In this document: positions 46,493-55,779 of the stretch, in pieces | Position numbering within the stretch: the first letter of the stretch is position 1 | Layout of the letters: each line of letters begins with the position of its first letter | From: Pseudophaeobacter sp. | GTDB taxonomy: Bacteria; Pseudomonadota; Alphaproteobacteria; Rhodobacterales; Rhodobacteraceae | Assembly: GCA_027019165.1 (NCBI GenBank) | Contig: JALUXC010000024.1 | Coordinates: forward strand, 248,001-312,000 | DNA length: 64,000 nucleotides | Direction of reading: 5' to 3' | Made by a program: the position numbers and the translations under genes | Notes under the pieces: generated by a model | Told to the model about the DNA's origin: nothing | The model's database searches: none | The model's input: the letters and a program-made list of their open reading frames with translations, nothing else

Positions 46493-47083
46493 ATGACGTC
46501 AGCACCTGAACCATCCGCCTGCACCTTTTCCTGCAGCTGTGGCGCATTGCAGGGGCAGATCTGCCCAGAGGCGCTCAAAACCGGTGTTCATGTGGCCTGC
46601 TATTGCGCAGATTGTCGCGCAAATGAGCTCTACCACAACCGGCCAGACCCTGCGCCGGGTCCGGTTGAGCTGTATCAGATGTCCCCGGACACCATCCACA
46701 TCACCAAGGGCGCCGAGCACCTGAAGCTCTTGCGGCTCAGTCCCAAGGGCCTGTTTCGCTGGTATGCGGGCTGCTGCGGTATGCCTATTGCCAACACTCT
46801 GATGAAACCCGGCCTGCCCTTTGCCGGGATGCGCACCAACCTGTTCGCAAACCCCGAGGTTTTTGGCAAGGTCACGACAAAAGCCTTCATGCCGCGCGCC
46901 GGAAAGCCCCCAAAGAGCACGGGAACCTTACCGATGGTCTATGGGCTGTTCACGCGGATGATTGCGTCGCGCCTGTCCGGGCGCTGGAAGGAAACCCCGT
47001 TCTTTGACATCGCAACCGGACGCCCGGTGAGCGAGCCGCTGGTGCTGAGCAAGGCCGAACGCGACGCGGTTACGAAACCCTAA
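46493..47083 (+). CDS. DUF6151/GFA-like cysteine-rich protein
   Basis: 196 residues, starting four bases after the phaZ stop. The N-terminal Cys pattern (CSCGALQGQ then CYCADCRAN) and a later CCGMPIANT are like the zinc-binding glutathione-dependent formaldehyde-activating (GFA) fold. I think it belongs to DUF6151, but this is from memory of the pattern. The tight spacing to phaZ suggests co-transcription, though a role in PHB use is unproven. It converges on an alpha/beta hydrolase gene with a four-base overlap of the stops. Confidence 0.7.
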   Translation: MTSAPEPSACTFSCSCGALQGQICPEALKTGVHVACYCADCRANELYHNRPDPAPGPVELYQMSPDTIHITKGAEHLKLLRLSPKGLFRWYAGCCGMPIANTLMKPGLPFAGMRTNLFANPEVFGKVTTKAFMPRAGKPPKSTGTLPMVYGLFTRMIASRLSGRWKETPFFDIATGRPVSEPLVLSKAERDAVTKP

Positions 47084-47838
47084 ACACGGGGCTGATGTTC
47101 CGCAGGGGCAGCCAGCCAGGACATCATCGCACGGCTGACCACCTCGGGCTGCTCAAGCGACGGCAAGTGTCCGGCGCCCGTGATGACCTCCAGCCTCGCC
47201 TGCGGGATCAGACTGCCCAGAAGCTCGTGACGTTTGACAGGGGTGAGCCGATCATGCGCCCCACATAGGATCAAAGTGGGAACATGACAGCGACGCGCCG
47301 CCGCTTGCTGATCCATGCGCCGCTGCAAGGCCCGGTTCTGGTCAACAAAGACATCGCTGCCAAAGGCCAGTCCCATCTGCTTGACGAGGTTCAGGATATC
47401 AGGTCGACCGGGACCTGGAGCCAGACATTCTGTCGGAAGCGCCTTTTCCAGCATTTCACCCAGCCGCCCGGTGCGCGCCCCTATTATCAGCGGCTCCCGC
47501 TCGGCGGCCTGTGCCGGAGTTTCGGCCAAAGGCGTTGTCGCCATGAGGCAGAGGCGTGACACACGGCCTGGTGCGCGGCGCAGGATCTCCATCGCGATGA
47601 TGCCGCCCATCGATAGCCCCGCCAGGGCAAAGCGTTCGGGCAGCATCGACAGGATATGTGCAGCAATCGCCTCGATCCGATCGCCGCCCAACAGCGGAGC
47701 CACGGTCACCGGGCAATAGGCAGACAAAGCCTCGATCTGCGGGGTAAAGATCCGCGCATCACACATCATGCCCGGCAAAAGCACCAGCGGCTCAGAACCA
47801 ATTTGACCCGATGTATCAGCCGCCTTTGCAAATTCCAT
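47080..47838 (-). CDS. Alpha/beta-fold hydrolase
   Basis: 252 residues. The classic triad is visible: nucleophile Ser in LAGLSMGGIIAMEI, Asp in LCGAHDRLTPVKRH and His in ITGAGHLPSLEQPEVV. The oxyanion region is LVLLPGMMCDARIF. This is the BioH/MhpC-like esterase branch with no clear substrate. It is transcribed alone, convergent with the DUF6151 gene (stops overlap by four bases), with a 91-base gap to the VOC gene. Confidence 0.82.
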   Translation of the reverse strand: MEFAKAADTSGQIGSEPLVLLPGMMCDARIFTPQIEALSAYCPVTVAPLLGGDRIEAIAAHILSMLPERFALAGLSMGGIIAMEILRRAPGRVSRLCLMATTPLAETPAQAAEREPLIIGARTGRLGEMLEKALPTECLAPGPGRPDILNLVKQMGLAFGSDVFVDQNRALQRRMDQQAAARRCHVPTLILCGAHDRLTPVKRHELLGSLIPQARLEVITGAGHLPSLEQPEVVSRAMMSWLAAPAEHQPRV

Positions 47839-47929
47839 ATTTTGTGCCCTGTCCAGTGTGGGGTCTGCTGCCCTGCAGATTAACGGCGAGTCGTCCCGTT
47901 GGTTTCACACTGCGAATACTCGGTTGGAA

Positions 47930-48388
47930 TCACAAGGGGTGTTGCTCATCAGAGTGTTCTGGATGACCGTTCCAACGGAACGCGCCGTTTTCTGCAAGCG
48001 GAGAGAACGGGTTATGGGCGATTTCCCAGATATGTCCATCCGGTGCGCGGAAATAGCCGATATAGCCCCCCCAGAATACGTCGCTTGCCGGGCGCAGGAT
48101 CTCTGCGCCCGCCGCCTCTGCCGCAGCCATCAGACTGTCCACCTCTTCAGGCCTGCGTGTATTGTGGCTGAGAGTCATCGCACCGGTGCCCAGTTCGCCA
48201 ACCGGCAGGCCAATATCCTCAGCCAGCTGTGCGATCGGATAGAGCCCCAGCGTTTGTGAAATCAGATCAAAGGCGATCACGCCATCCGGGCTTTCAGCGC
48301 GTTGCCAGCCCAGCGCTTCGTAGAAGGCCGCAGCCCGCTCCATATCTGGCACCCCAAGGGTGATCAGGCTGACACGCTGCTCCATCAT
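47930..48388 (-). CDS. VOC superfamily protein (glyoxalase/bleomycin-resistance fold)
   Basis: 152 residues from the ATG at 48388, which overlaps the upstream gene's stop (ATGA) and has GGAGG five bases before it. Two beta-alpha-beta-beta-beta modules are visible: SLITLGVPDMERAAAFYEALGWQ, and a second ending GGYIGYFRAPDGHIWEIAHNP, with the terminal Glu as metal-ligand candidate. The reaction is unknown. It is coupled to the esterase gene upstream, so the pair may act on one compound. Confidence 0.8.
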   Translation of the reverse strand: MMEQRVSLITLGVPDMERAAAFYEALGWQRAESPDGVIAFDLISQTLGLYPIAQLAEDIGLPVGELGTGAMTLSHNTRRPEEVDSLMAAAEAAGAEILRPASDVFWGGYIGYFRAPDGHIWEIAHNPFSPLAENGAFRWNGHPEHSDEQHPL

Positions 48389-49374
48389 TTGGCCTCCAAT
48401 TCCTTGAACCATAAAAGAATATCATTCACTGCGACATCGGTCTGCCCCGGCGACATGACATCGCCAGCGATGACATGGGCATAAGGGTCATCCTCTGGCC
48501 CAGGATCACGATTGAGAACCTGCACCGGACCACCCCAACGTTTGGCAACATCCACCGTCAAATCAGGGCGCACGACCTGATCCTTTTGCGAGAACCAGAA
48601 CAGGGTCGGTATCTGTGCCTTTCCCACGTCAAGTCCCATCACGGTCTTGACGAGCGCGGCCATCGGCATTGCCGCAACCGAGGGGTAGGAAGTGGTCCAG
48701 AACCGCTCATGTTCCGGGCTGCGTGCCGGGAAAGAGCGGTCCCTGCCAGCCATCAACGGCAACCAATGGCGCGCGGCAGGCCAGGTCAGCAGAGCCGCTG
48801 CCGGGTGGTTTATGCCGTAATTTGGCGACACCATAACGATCCCCTCCACATCGCGAGACATTTCGGGATTGAGCGCGGCCGCTGTCATCAGGGTGGCGCC
48901 CGTGGAGGTGGCGATCACAACCACCCGCTCTCCCACCGCCCGGGCTGCGGCAAGCGCCTCGGCCAGATCCTGCATCCAGTCGTTGACGGTAGGCTCAGCC
49001 AGGGCCGCGCCAGGGCGCCCGTGCCCTGCCAACCGCGTGTAGACAAGATTTGCGCCAAGTGCTGCTGCCACGCGATCCGGCACCGGACGGATTTCCTCTG
49101 AGGTGCCCGAAAACCCGTGAACATAGACCACGGATACCGGGGTGCGCACCTCGGGCTGCCCGGCCCAGACCACCCGTTTTTCGGTGCCCGGGGTGATATC
49201 GGAATAGGCGCTTTCAACCCGCTCGAAATAGGCCGCGACCCCGCCATCAAAATGCGACGGATCAAAGGAGGCTTGCAGATCCACAGGTTCGTAAGGACCA
49301 AAGGCCCAAAGCCCGGCGCCCAGTACCCCAAGGCCCAGAAAGGCTTTGCCAAGGGCCCCGGCAATGCTCTCCAT
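48385..49374 (-). CDS. Alpha/beta hydrolase with N-terminal membrane anchor
   Basis: 329 residues. The first 25 residues (IAGALGKAFLGLGVLGAGLWAFG) form one hydrophobic helix or signal anchor. The hydrolase core has VVYVHGFSGTSEEIRPV, the unusual nucleophile elbow VIATSTGATLMTAA, FWFSQKDQVVRPD and DPYAHVIAGD. It is a carboxylesterase/lysophospholipase-like enzyme probably facing the periplasm. It is coupled at both ends: its ATG overlaps the neighbouring hydrolase stop by one base and its stop overlaps the VOC start. Confidence 0.8.
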   Translation of the reverse strand: MESIAGALGKAFLGLGVLGAGLWAFGPYEPVDLQASFDPSHFDGGVAAYFERVESAYSDITPGTEKRVVWAGQPEVRTPVSVVYVHGFSGTSEEIRPVPDRVAAALGANLVYTRLAGHGRPGAALAEPTVNDWMQDLAEALAAARAVGERVVVIATSTGATLMTAAALNPEMSRDVEGIVMVSPNYGINHPAAALLTWPAARHWLPLMAGRDRSFPARSPEHERFWTTSYPSVAAMPMAALVKTVMGLDVGKAQIPTLFWFSQKDQVVRPDLTVDVAKRWGGPVQVLNRDPGPEDDPYAHVIAGDVMSPGQTDVAVNDILLWFKELEAK

Positions 49375-50123
49375 CAGGCGGCTCCCAGCACGTCCAGCAC
49401 CGCTTTTTCGATCAATGACAGGCAGGCCTCGTCAGAGAACCGGTGATCAGCGTCTTTGACCAGGGTCAGGCGCATATCTGCGCAGTCCGCATGGTCGAGC
49501 AGGCGCAATGCCGTCTCGGTAGAAACCGCCGTGTCGGCCGTGCCTTGCAGGCAGCGCACCGGGAAAGGCAATGGCAACGCATTACGTAGCACCAGACGGG
49601 TGCGGCCATCCTCAATCATGCGCTTGGAGATCCGGTAAGGCTCCATGTAGTCGCTGGGCAGTTCCACATAGCCTTGCGCCTCCAGCGCGGCCTTTTGTGC
49701 CTCCGTGAAGCTGGCCCAATAGCCGTCTTCGGTAAAATCCGGGGCAGCGGCAATGGTCACCATGCCAGCAATCCGCTCGGGCCGCGCCTTGGCCAGGAGC
49801 AACGCTTGCCAGCCGCCCATGGAAGAGCCGACGGGAATGATTGGACCCTTGGTCAGCGTATCAATGGCAGCAAGGGTGTCTTCGTGCCAATCGCCAATGC
49901 AGCCTTCCTCGAAGGTTCCTGAGCTTTCCCCATGACCGGAATAGTCGAACCGCAAAAAGGCGCGGCCCTGCCCCTTGGCCCAGGCCTCCAGATGCACGGC
50001 CTTGGTGCCTTCCATGTCGGACTTCAACCCGCCCAGGAATACAATCGTGGGGCCTTTCCCGACCGTAGAATGATAGGCAATCCGCCGTCCGTTCGAACAT
50101 TCCAGATGCTGTGTTTGGCCCAT
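49374..50123 (-). CDS. Alpha/beta hydrolase
   Basis: 249 residues from the ATG at 50123; an upstream start at 50183 would add 20 residues that look unconserved. The motifs are IVFLGGLKSDMEG, LRFDYSGHGESSG, nucleophile Ser in VGSSMGGWQALLLAKA, Asp in CLQGTADTAVS and His in VKDADHRFSDEACL. This pattern is close to the mycophenolic-acid acyl-glucuronide esterase/palmitoyl-thioesterase ABHD10 type. It forms the head of a coupled cluster of two hydrolases and a VOC protein. Confidence 0.82.
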   Translation of the reverse strand: MGQTQHLECSNGRRIAYHSTVGKGPTIVFLGGLKSDMEGTKAVHLEAWAKGQGRAFLRFDYSGHGESSGTFEEGCIGDWHEDTLAAIDTLTKGPIIPVGSSMGGWQALLLAKARPERIAGMVTIAAAPDFTEDGYWASFTEAQKAALEAQGYVELPSDYMEPYRISKRMIEDGRTRLVLRNALPLPFPVRCLQGTADTAVSTETALRLLDHADCADMRLTLVKDADHRFSDEACLSLIEKAVLDVLGAA

Positions 50124-50223
50124 GTCGTGCCCCGCTGTTTTCACTGGGATGGCGCTGCAACGCCGTTTGGTGTTTCGCCGCACCCTGCCTCATGTATCCC
50201 GCAAAGGTAAAGACCGGAGCATG

Positions 50224-51459
50224 CTACTCCGTCTCAGTCAGGCCCCTTGCCATAGTCGCCGCCCCCAAGGACAACACTCCAAACAACCCAAGTACCGCTT
50301 CAGGGCCAAGGAAAGAGAACACGCCGCCCAAAGCTCCGACGACAAGCAGCAAGACCCCAATGACAGTATTGGCAACCGCAGTCCAATTTGCGCGCTCTGC
50401 CTCGGGCGCGATATCGACAAGATAGGTAGACCGCCCCTGACGCACCCCGTGATAGGCAATCATCACGGCAAAGAGCACGAGCGGGATCGCCCAGTTCCCT
50501 CGGGCAAATCCTGCTTGCGAGAGCGCAACCGCGCAAAACATTGCCAATGCCCCAATTCCCCCAGCGCGCATCAGAACCCGCCGCGAGGACCGGTCGGCCG
50601 CTCGCCCCCATGTCCAGGAGCTGACAAGAGAGGCCAAGGCGGAGGCCAGAACCAAAGCCCCAAGCTGCCCGAACTGTCCATCCGGGCCGTTCATGATCAC
50701 AAGATAGGGTGGAGCCAGCGCCTGAGAGACGAGGAGCCCGCGAACGGCGACAAAGCGGGCAAGATTTGGATTGCGCCTGAGGACCGAGAAATCCATTGAG
50801 GGAGACTTGGCTGCACGGGCACTGTCTTCTTCCTCGATGAAGACGAACAGAAGCGCGGCGGCGATCCACAGGGCCGAGGCGCAAGCCACTGCGATCAGAA
50901 CGACAGGCTGACTGCGGCCGCCTCCGAACATCAGGATGGCCGCAAACAGCAAAACGCCGATGGCGGCAACAGATGCAGCAGCACCAGTCACCGCCCCACG
51001 CCGGGTTTTGCCCACTGTTTTGCCGAGGATATCCTTATAGGAAACCGAACAGGCCGATCGCGCGACAGCCAATACACCTAACAAACCACAGATCACGATG
51101 CCCGCCGTCCAGGCGGAAAATTGCAGAGCAGCAAGACAGATGGCAGCGGCTGCGCCCCCCTGCACCGCCGATCCCGCAGCCCAGACCCATTTTCGTTGCC
51201 GCAGCCCGGCAACGCGCGGTGCCAAAAAAACCTGGGGCAGCAAGGCACCCGCTTCGCGGATCGGGACCAATGCGCCAATCAACACGGCCGGTGCCCCCAA
51301 AGCCGTCAATAGCCAGCTGAGCACCAGTTTGGGATCGATCAAACCATCTGCGATCTTGGTCATGCTGAGGCTTAGCACGTGACGCAGGCCATTTCGGGCC
51401 TCCCGCGCAGATCCAGCCCTTCCTGCCCCCGTCATCGCCTGAAACACGCGTTTTTCCAC
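50224..51459 (-). CDS. MFS transporter
   Basis: About 411 residues with roughly twelve hydrophobic helices and small-residue-rich transmembrane segments (LLTALGAPAVLIGALVPIREAGALLPQVFLA). GTG at 51459 is favoured because GAGAGG lies upstream at workable spacing; GTG 51486 and ATG 51435 are alternatives. Substrate unknown; there are no drug-specific motifs I recognise. It is separated by 100 bases from the hydrolase cluster and divergent from thrS. Confidence 0.75.
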   Translation of the reverse strand: MEKRVFQAMTGAGRAGSAREARNGLRHVLSLSMTKIADGLIDPKLVLSWLLTALGAPAVLIGALVPIREAGALLPQVFLAPRVAGLRQRKWVWAAGSAVQGGAAAAICLAALQFSAWTAGIVICGLLGVLAVARSACSVSYKDILGKTVGKTRRGAVTGAAASVAAIGVLLFAAILMFGGGRSQPVVLIAVACASALWIAAALLFVFIEEEDSARAAKSPSMDFSVLRRNPNLARFVAVRGLLVSQALAPPYLVIMNGPDGQFGQLGALVLASALASLVSSWTWGRAADRSSRRVLMRAGGIGALAMFCAVALSQAGFARGNWAIPLVLFAVMIAYHGVRQGRSTYLVDIAPEAERANWTAVANTVIGVLLLVVGALGGVFSFLGPEAVLGLFGVLSLGAATMARGLTETE

Positions 51460-51572
51460 CGACTTAGTCCTCTCACGGCTTGACACATTTTGCTTCTCGT
51501 TTCACATAGCGCGGACATCTTAACCCGCAACCGGGCGTTCAGTGGGCGCCAAACCGACGAGGAGCAGCCGAT

Positions 51573-53519
51573 ATGGCCCAGATTTCTCTCACCCTTCCCG
51601 ATGGCAATGCGCGCAGCTATGAGGCTGGCGTCACACCTGCTGAGGTGGCTGCCGATATCTCGACCTCTCTGGCCAAGAAAGCGATTTCGGCCACCGTCGA
51701 TGGCCAGCACTGGGATCTGCAATGGCCGATCACTGCCGATGCCTCCATCGCCCTTCACACCATGAAGGACGAAGCGCAGGCAAACGAGCTGATCCGCCAT
51801 GACCTGGCCCATATCATGGCCCGCGCCGTGCAGGAGATCTGGCCCGACACCAAGGTCACCATCGGCCCGGTTATCGAAAACGGCTGGTATTACGACTTTG
51901 ACCGCGCAGAGCCCTTTACTCCCGAAGATCTGGGCGCGATCGAAAAGAAGATGAAGGAAATCATCAACAAGCGCGAGCCCGTGACCACCGAGGTCTGGGA
52001 CCGCGCGCGTGCGGTGAAATTCTACGAGGCCAATAACGAACCCTACAAGGTGGAACTGATCGACGCCATTCCCGGCGACGAGCCTTTGCGCATGTATTGG
52101 CACGGCCATTGGCAGGATCTGTGCCGCGGTCCGCACCTGCAGCACACAGGTCAATTGCCGGGCGATGCCTTCAAGCTGATGTCCATCGCGGGCGCCTATT
52201 GGCGCGGTGACAGCTCGCGCCAGATGCTGCAGCGCATCTATGGCGTCGCCTTCACCGGCAAGGAAAAGCTGAAGGCTCACCTGCACATGCTGGAGGAAGC
52301 CGCCAAGCGCGACCACCGCAAGCTGGGCAAGGAAATGAACCTCTTTCACATGCAGGAAGAGGCCCCCGGTCAGGTCTTCTGGCACCCCAATGGCTGGAAG
52401 GTCTACACCACCTTGCAGGACTACATGCGCCGCCAGCAGGAACGCGGCGGCTATGTCGAAGTGAACACCCCGCAGGTGGTGGATCGCAAACTGTGGGAGG
52501 CCTCGGGCCACTGGGACAAATATCAGGAGAACATGTTCATCGTCGAAGTGGACGAAGAACACGCCCGCGAAAAGGCGGTGAATGCGCTTAAGCCGATGAA
52601 CTGCCCCTGCCATGTGCAGGTGTTCAATCAGGGCCTCAAATCCTACCGCGACCTGCCATTGCGCATGGCCGAATTCGGCTCTTGCGCGCGCTATGAACCC
52701 TCGGGCGCGCTGCATGGCATCATGCGGGTGCGGGGCTTTACTCAGGATGATGGCCATATCTTCTGCACCGAAGATCAGATCGAAAGCGAAACCGCGCGAT
52801 TCATCGACTTCCTGTCGAAGATCTACGCGGACCTTGGCTTCCACGACTGGACCATCAAGCTCTCGACCCGTCCGGAAAAGCGGATCGGCTCTGACGAAAG
52901 CTGGGACTTCGTGGAGAAAGCCCTTGGCGATGCCTGCAAGGCCGCTGGCTATGACTATGAGATCCTCGAAGGTGAAGGTGCATTCTATGGGCCAAAGCTT
53001 GAGTTCACCCTGACTGATGCCATCGGCCGCAACTGGCAATGCGGCACCCTGCAGGTGGACCCGAACCTGCCGGAACGGCTGGATGCGACCTATATCGGGC
53101 AGGACGGCAACAAGCACCGCCCCTTTATGCTGCACCGCGCAACGCTTGGCTCTTTCGAGCGTTTCATCGGCATCCTGATCGAGGAACACGCCGGCAAACT
53201 GCCCTTCTGGCTGGCCCCGCGTCAGGTGGTTGTCGCCTCCATCACCTCGGAGGCGGACGATTACGTCAATGAGGTTGTCCAGACCCTGCGCGATGCTGGT
53301 GTGCGGGCCGAGGCGGATACCCGCAACGAGAAGATCAACTACAAGGTCCGCGAACACTCGGTCGGCAAGGTTCCAGTGATCCTCGCTGTCGGGCACCGCG
53401 AGGTCGAGGAACGCACCGTTTCCGTGCGCCGCCTTGGCGAAAAACAGACCAAGGTCGAAAGCCTTGAGGATGTAACAAACGCGCTTTCGCGCGAAGCAAC
53501 ACCGCCGGATCTGTTGTAA
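51573..53519 (+). CDS. thrS: Threonyl-tRNA synthetase
   Basis: 648 residues, full length. The TGS domain (residues 1-62) is followed by the editing domain ([33 protein letters not shown], with HxxxH-type and RGPHLQHTG Cys/His elements). The class II core has motif 2 in [26 protein letters not shown] and zinc ligands in MNCPCHVQ, and the C-terminus is an anticodon-binding domain. GGAG lies well placed before the ATG at 51573. A strong terminator follows. Confidence 0.97.
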   Translation: MAQISLTLPDGNARSYEAGVTPAEVAADISTSLAKKAISATVDGQHWDLQWPITADASIALHTMKDEAQANELIRHDLAHIMARAVQEIWPDTKVTIGPVIENGWYYDFDRAEPFTPEDLGAIEKKMKEIINKREPVTTEVWDRARAVKFYEANNEPYKVELIDAIPGDEPLRMYWHGHWQDLCRGPHLQHTGQLPGDAFKLMSIAGAYWRGDSSRQMLQRIYGVAFTGKEKLKAHLHMLEEAAKRDHRKLGKEMNLFHMQEEAPGQVFWHPNGWKVYTTLQDYMRRQQERGGYVEVNTPQVVDRKLWEASGHWDKYQENMFIVEVDEEHAREKAVNALKPMNCPCHVQVFNQGLKSYRDLPLRMAEFGSCARYEPSGALHGIMRVRGFTQDDGHIFCTEDQIESETARFIDFLSKIYADLGFHDWTIKLSTRPEKRIGSDESWDFVEKALGDACKAAGYDYEILEGEGAFYGPKLEFTLTDAIGRNWQCGTLQVDPNLPERLDATYIGQDGNKHRPFMLHRATLGSFERFIGILIEEHAGKLPFWLAPRQVVVASITSEADDYVNEVVQTLRDAGVRAEADTRNEKINYKVREHSVGKVPVILAVGHREVEERTVSVRRLGEKQTKVESLEDVTNALSREATPPDLL

Positions 53520-53545
53520 CAATTCCTCCAATCAGGCAGGTTTTT

Positions 53546-53571
53546 CCGGCTCCCTTTTGGGGGCCGGTTTT
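53546..53571 (+). terminator. Rho-independent terminator of thrS
   Basis: A 9-bp stem (CCGGCTCCC / GGGGGCCGG, one G-T pair) with a TTTT loop and a TTTT tail lies 26 bases past the thrS stop. It separates thrS from the bufferin operon. Confidence 0.8.
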
Positions 53572-53752
53572 CGTTCATGCGGCAATTCCCCTTGAAATAC
53601 TGGCCTTTGCATGAACCCTGACTGTCACGTTGTCTGACGCACGCGTGAGGCACAGGCTCGTGAATTCAAAGCCCGCCAAAGCTCGTCTAGAGTGATTTTA
53701 CACCCAAAGCGGATCACGCCGATCCCACATTTTTTTCGAGGAGGACAGTCTC

Positions 53753-54058
53753 ATGTCAAAGCACACCAAATCCCTTGCCGTCGCCAGCGCCGTTGCAGCC
53801 GCCCTGACCGCAGCCACCACCATGCCCGCCGCCGCACAAAGCAAGGAAAAGTGCTATGGCATCTCGCTGGCCGGCAAAAACGACTGCGCCGCAGGCCCCG
53901 GCACCACCTGCGCAGGCTCTTCGGTCGTGGACTATCAGGGCAACGCCTGGACGCTGGTGGATGCGGGCACGTGCCTTGAGATCGAGCTGCCCGCCATGGC
54001 CGATGGCACCGCGCGCAAAGGCTCTCTTGATCCGCTTGAGCGCGATCTGCCCGCATAA
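53753..54058 (+). CDS. bufA: DUF2282 bufferin-type RiPP precursor (BufA1-like)
   Basis: 101 residues with a long Sec signal (cleavage after about residue 28, AAA-Q). The mature peptide has four cysteines at 34, 45, 53 and 74 in the DUF2282 pattern [34 protein letters not shown] and GTC, followed by an acidic tail. DUF2282 peptides encoded with a DUF692 enzyme are precursors of bufferins, exported copper-scavenging peptides whose cysteines are oxidatively modified. The AGGAGG-like site at about 53740 suits strong expression. A hairpin follows the stop, then the enzyme gene. Confidence 0.88.
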   Translation: MSKHTKSLAVASAVAAALTAATTMPAAAQSKEKCYGISLAGKNDCAAGPGTTCAGSSVVDYQGNAWTLVDAGTCLEIELPAMADGTARKGSLDPLERDLPA

Positions 54059-54068
54059 GCCACATGCC

Positions 54069-54093
54069 TGAAGGGGGGCAATGTCCCCCTTCA
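54069..54093 (+). other. Hairpin between bufferin precursor and MNIO gene
   Basis: A perfect 9-bp stem (TGAAGGGGG / CCCCCTTCA) with a 7-base loop lies 11 bases past the precursor stop. It has no T-run, so it probably attenuates or protects the message, giving more precursor than enzyme. Confidence 0.55.
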
Positions 54094-54134
54094 CACCTTC
54101 TCCGCCTTGATCAGATCAAACGTCAGGACACGCC

Positions 54135-55022
54135 ATGTTGGACAGCACCAGATTTGACCGGCTGCCAGCCAGCCCCGGTGTCGGCTACAAGCCACAGCAT
54201 TTTGATGCCCTGATCCGCGCGCCAGAGGACAAGGACGGCCCCGGCCCGGTGCGCTGGCTGGAAATCCATGCGGAAAACTACATGGGCGATGGCGGTCGCC
54301 CGCTAGCGCAGCTGCGCCACCTCTCCGAACGCTTTGCCATCTCTGTGCATGGCGTGGGCCTCTCGATCGGCGGCGAAGGGCCGCTCGACCCGGATCACCT
54401 TGCGCGGCTGAAAAAGCTGGTCGGCTGGCTGAACCCCGCCAGTTTTTCCGAACATCTGGCCTGGTCTACTCATGACAGTCATTTCCTCAATGATCTGCTG
54501 CCCCTGCCCTACACCAAATCCACTTTGTCCCGTGTTTGCGATCATATTGATCAGCTGCAAGAAACCATTGGCCGCCAGATGCTGCTTGAGAACCCCTCCA
54601 GCTACCTCGCCTTTGCCGAAAGCGACTGGTCGGAGCCGGAGTTCCTCGCCGAGGTCAGCCGCCGCACCGGTTGCGGGCTTTTGCTGGATGTGAACAACGT
54701 CTTTGTCTCGGCGACCAATCTGGACTTCTCCCCAACCGGCTATGTCGACGCCTTCGCGCTGGATAAGGTCGGAGAAATCCACCTCGGCGGCCATGACGAA
54801 GATGAGGACGATCACGGCGCGCCGCTTTTGATCGACAGTCATGGGCGCGAAGTGGTGGATCCGGTCTGGTCGCTGCTGGACTACACTTTGCAAGTCTCCG
54901 GCCCCAAACCAGTTCTGATCGAATGGGACACCGATGTGCCCGAATGGCCTGTGCTGCGGGATGAGGCGGCGCGGGCAGACACTGCACTTGCGAAAGTCGC
55001 TCCTGCCCCGGTGGCGCCATGA
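54135..55022 (+). CDS. bufB: DUF692 multinuclear non-haem iron oxidative enzyme (BufB)
   Basis: 295 residues, the TIM-barrel of the MNIO (DUF692, MbnB-like) family. Candidate metal ligands are LEIHAENYM (Glu47), SVHGVGLSIGG (His72), LENPSSY (Glu152), LLDVNNVFVSA (Asp185), GEIHLGGH (His216, His220), LIDSHG (Asp234, His236) and LIEWD (Glu263). The enzyme should modify cysteine residues of the upstream DUF2282 peptide using iron and O2. The ATGA overlap with the DUF2063 gene shows coupling to its partner. Confidence 0.92.
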   Translation: MLDSTRFDRLPASPGVGYKPQHFDALIRAPEDKDGPGPVRWLEIHAENYMGDGGRPLAQLRHLSERFAISVHGVGLSIGGEGPLDPDHLARLKKLVGWLNPASFSEHLAWSTHDSHFLNDLLPLPYTKSTLSRVCDHIDQLQETIGRQMLLENPSSYLAFAESDWSEPEFLAEVSRRTGCGLLLDVNNVFVSATNLDFSPTGYVDAFALDKVGEIHLGGHDEDEDDHGAPLLIDSHGREVVDPVWSLLDYTLQVSGPKPVLIEWDTDVPEWPVLRDEAARADTALAKVAPAPVAP

Positions 55023-55768
55023 GCCTGACGCAAGCAGATTTCACCCGCGCGCTGCTGGCGCCAGAGGCCCCGATACCCGAAGGCCTGCAGGACGCGATCG
55101 GCCGTCCCGCAGGGCGCCGGTTCGCGGTCTATCGCAACAACGTTGCCGCTTCTCTGACCGAGGCGCTGCACGAAGGGTTTCCAGCCATTTCGAGCCTTCT
55201 TGGCAAGGAAAACATGGATGGGTTGGCTGGGATTTACCTGCGCCAGCACCCGCCGTCCTCTCCGCTGATGATGCATTACGGCGCCGAATTTCCAGCGTTT
55301 CTGGCCGGGATGCCGCAACTGGCGCATCTTGCCTATCTGCCGGATGTGGCCCGGCTGGAACTGGCTTTGCGCCGCTCCTATCACGCCGCCGATGCCCCCC
55401 CTTTGCCTGCCGAACGGCTTGCCAGTCTTTCACCGGATGACGTGATGAGCATACGCCTCGTACTTGCGCCGTCTGTTGAGCTAATACGCTCTGACTGGCC
55501 GCTGTTTGACATCTGGCGCTATGCGACGCAACCGGGCAGCTCGCAACCTCAATCCAATTCGCAGGACGTGCTCGTAACCCGCCCGGAATTCGACCCGCTG
55601 CCACATCCGCTACCGCCAGGAGCCGCCGATTGGATCACTGAGCTGATGGAGGGACGCTGCATCGGCGATGCCTACGACGCGACCCTCAAAACCACACCCG
55701 ATTTCGATCTCTCCGAACCGCTTGCCCTACTGATTGAAGGGGGCGGTCTGACTGACCTCATGACATAA
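55019..55768 (+). CDS. bufC: DUF2063 partner protein of the MNIO enzyme (BufC)
   Basis: 249 residues. The DUF2063 N-terminal domain (TQADFTRALLAPEAPIPEGL, then RFAVYRNNVAASLTEALHEGFPAISSLLG) is followed by a wHTH-like C-terminal region. Although such proteins are often labelled putative DNA-binding, in MNIO operons they bind the precursor leader or signal peptide and deliver it to the enzyme. The start overlaps the DUF692 stop by four bases. Confidence 0.88.
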   Translation: MSLTQADFTRALLAPEAPIPEGLQDAIGRPAGRRFAVYRNNVAASLTEALHEGFPAISSLLGKENMDGLAGIYLRQHPPSSPLMMHYGAEFPAFLAGMPQLAHLAYLPDVARLELALRRSYHAADAPPLPAERLASLSPDDVMSIRLVLAPSVELIRSDWPLFDIWRYATQPGSSQPQSNSQDVLVTRPEFDPLPHPLPPGAADWITELMEGRCIGDAYDATLKTTPDFDLSEPLALLIEGGGLTDLMT

Positions 55769-55779
55769 AGGATATCCCT

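Noticed and set aside
51432-53531. Long open frame antisense to thrS (699 codons)
   Set aside because: Covers the whole of thrS in reverse, with no recognisable domain.
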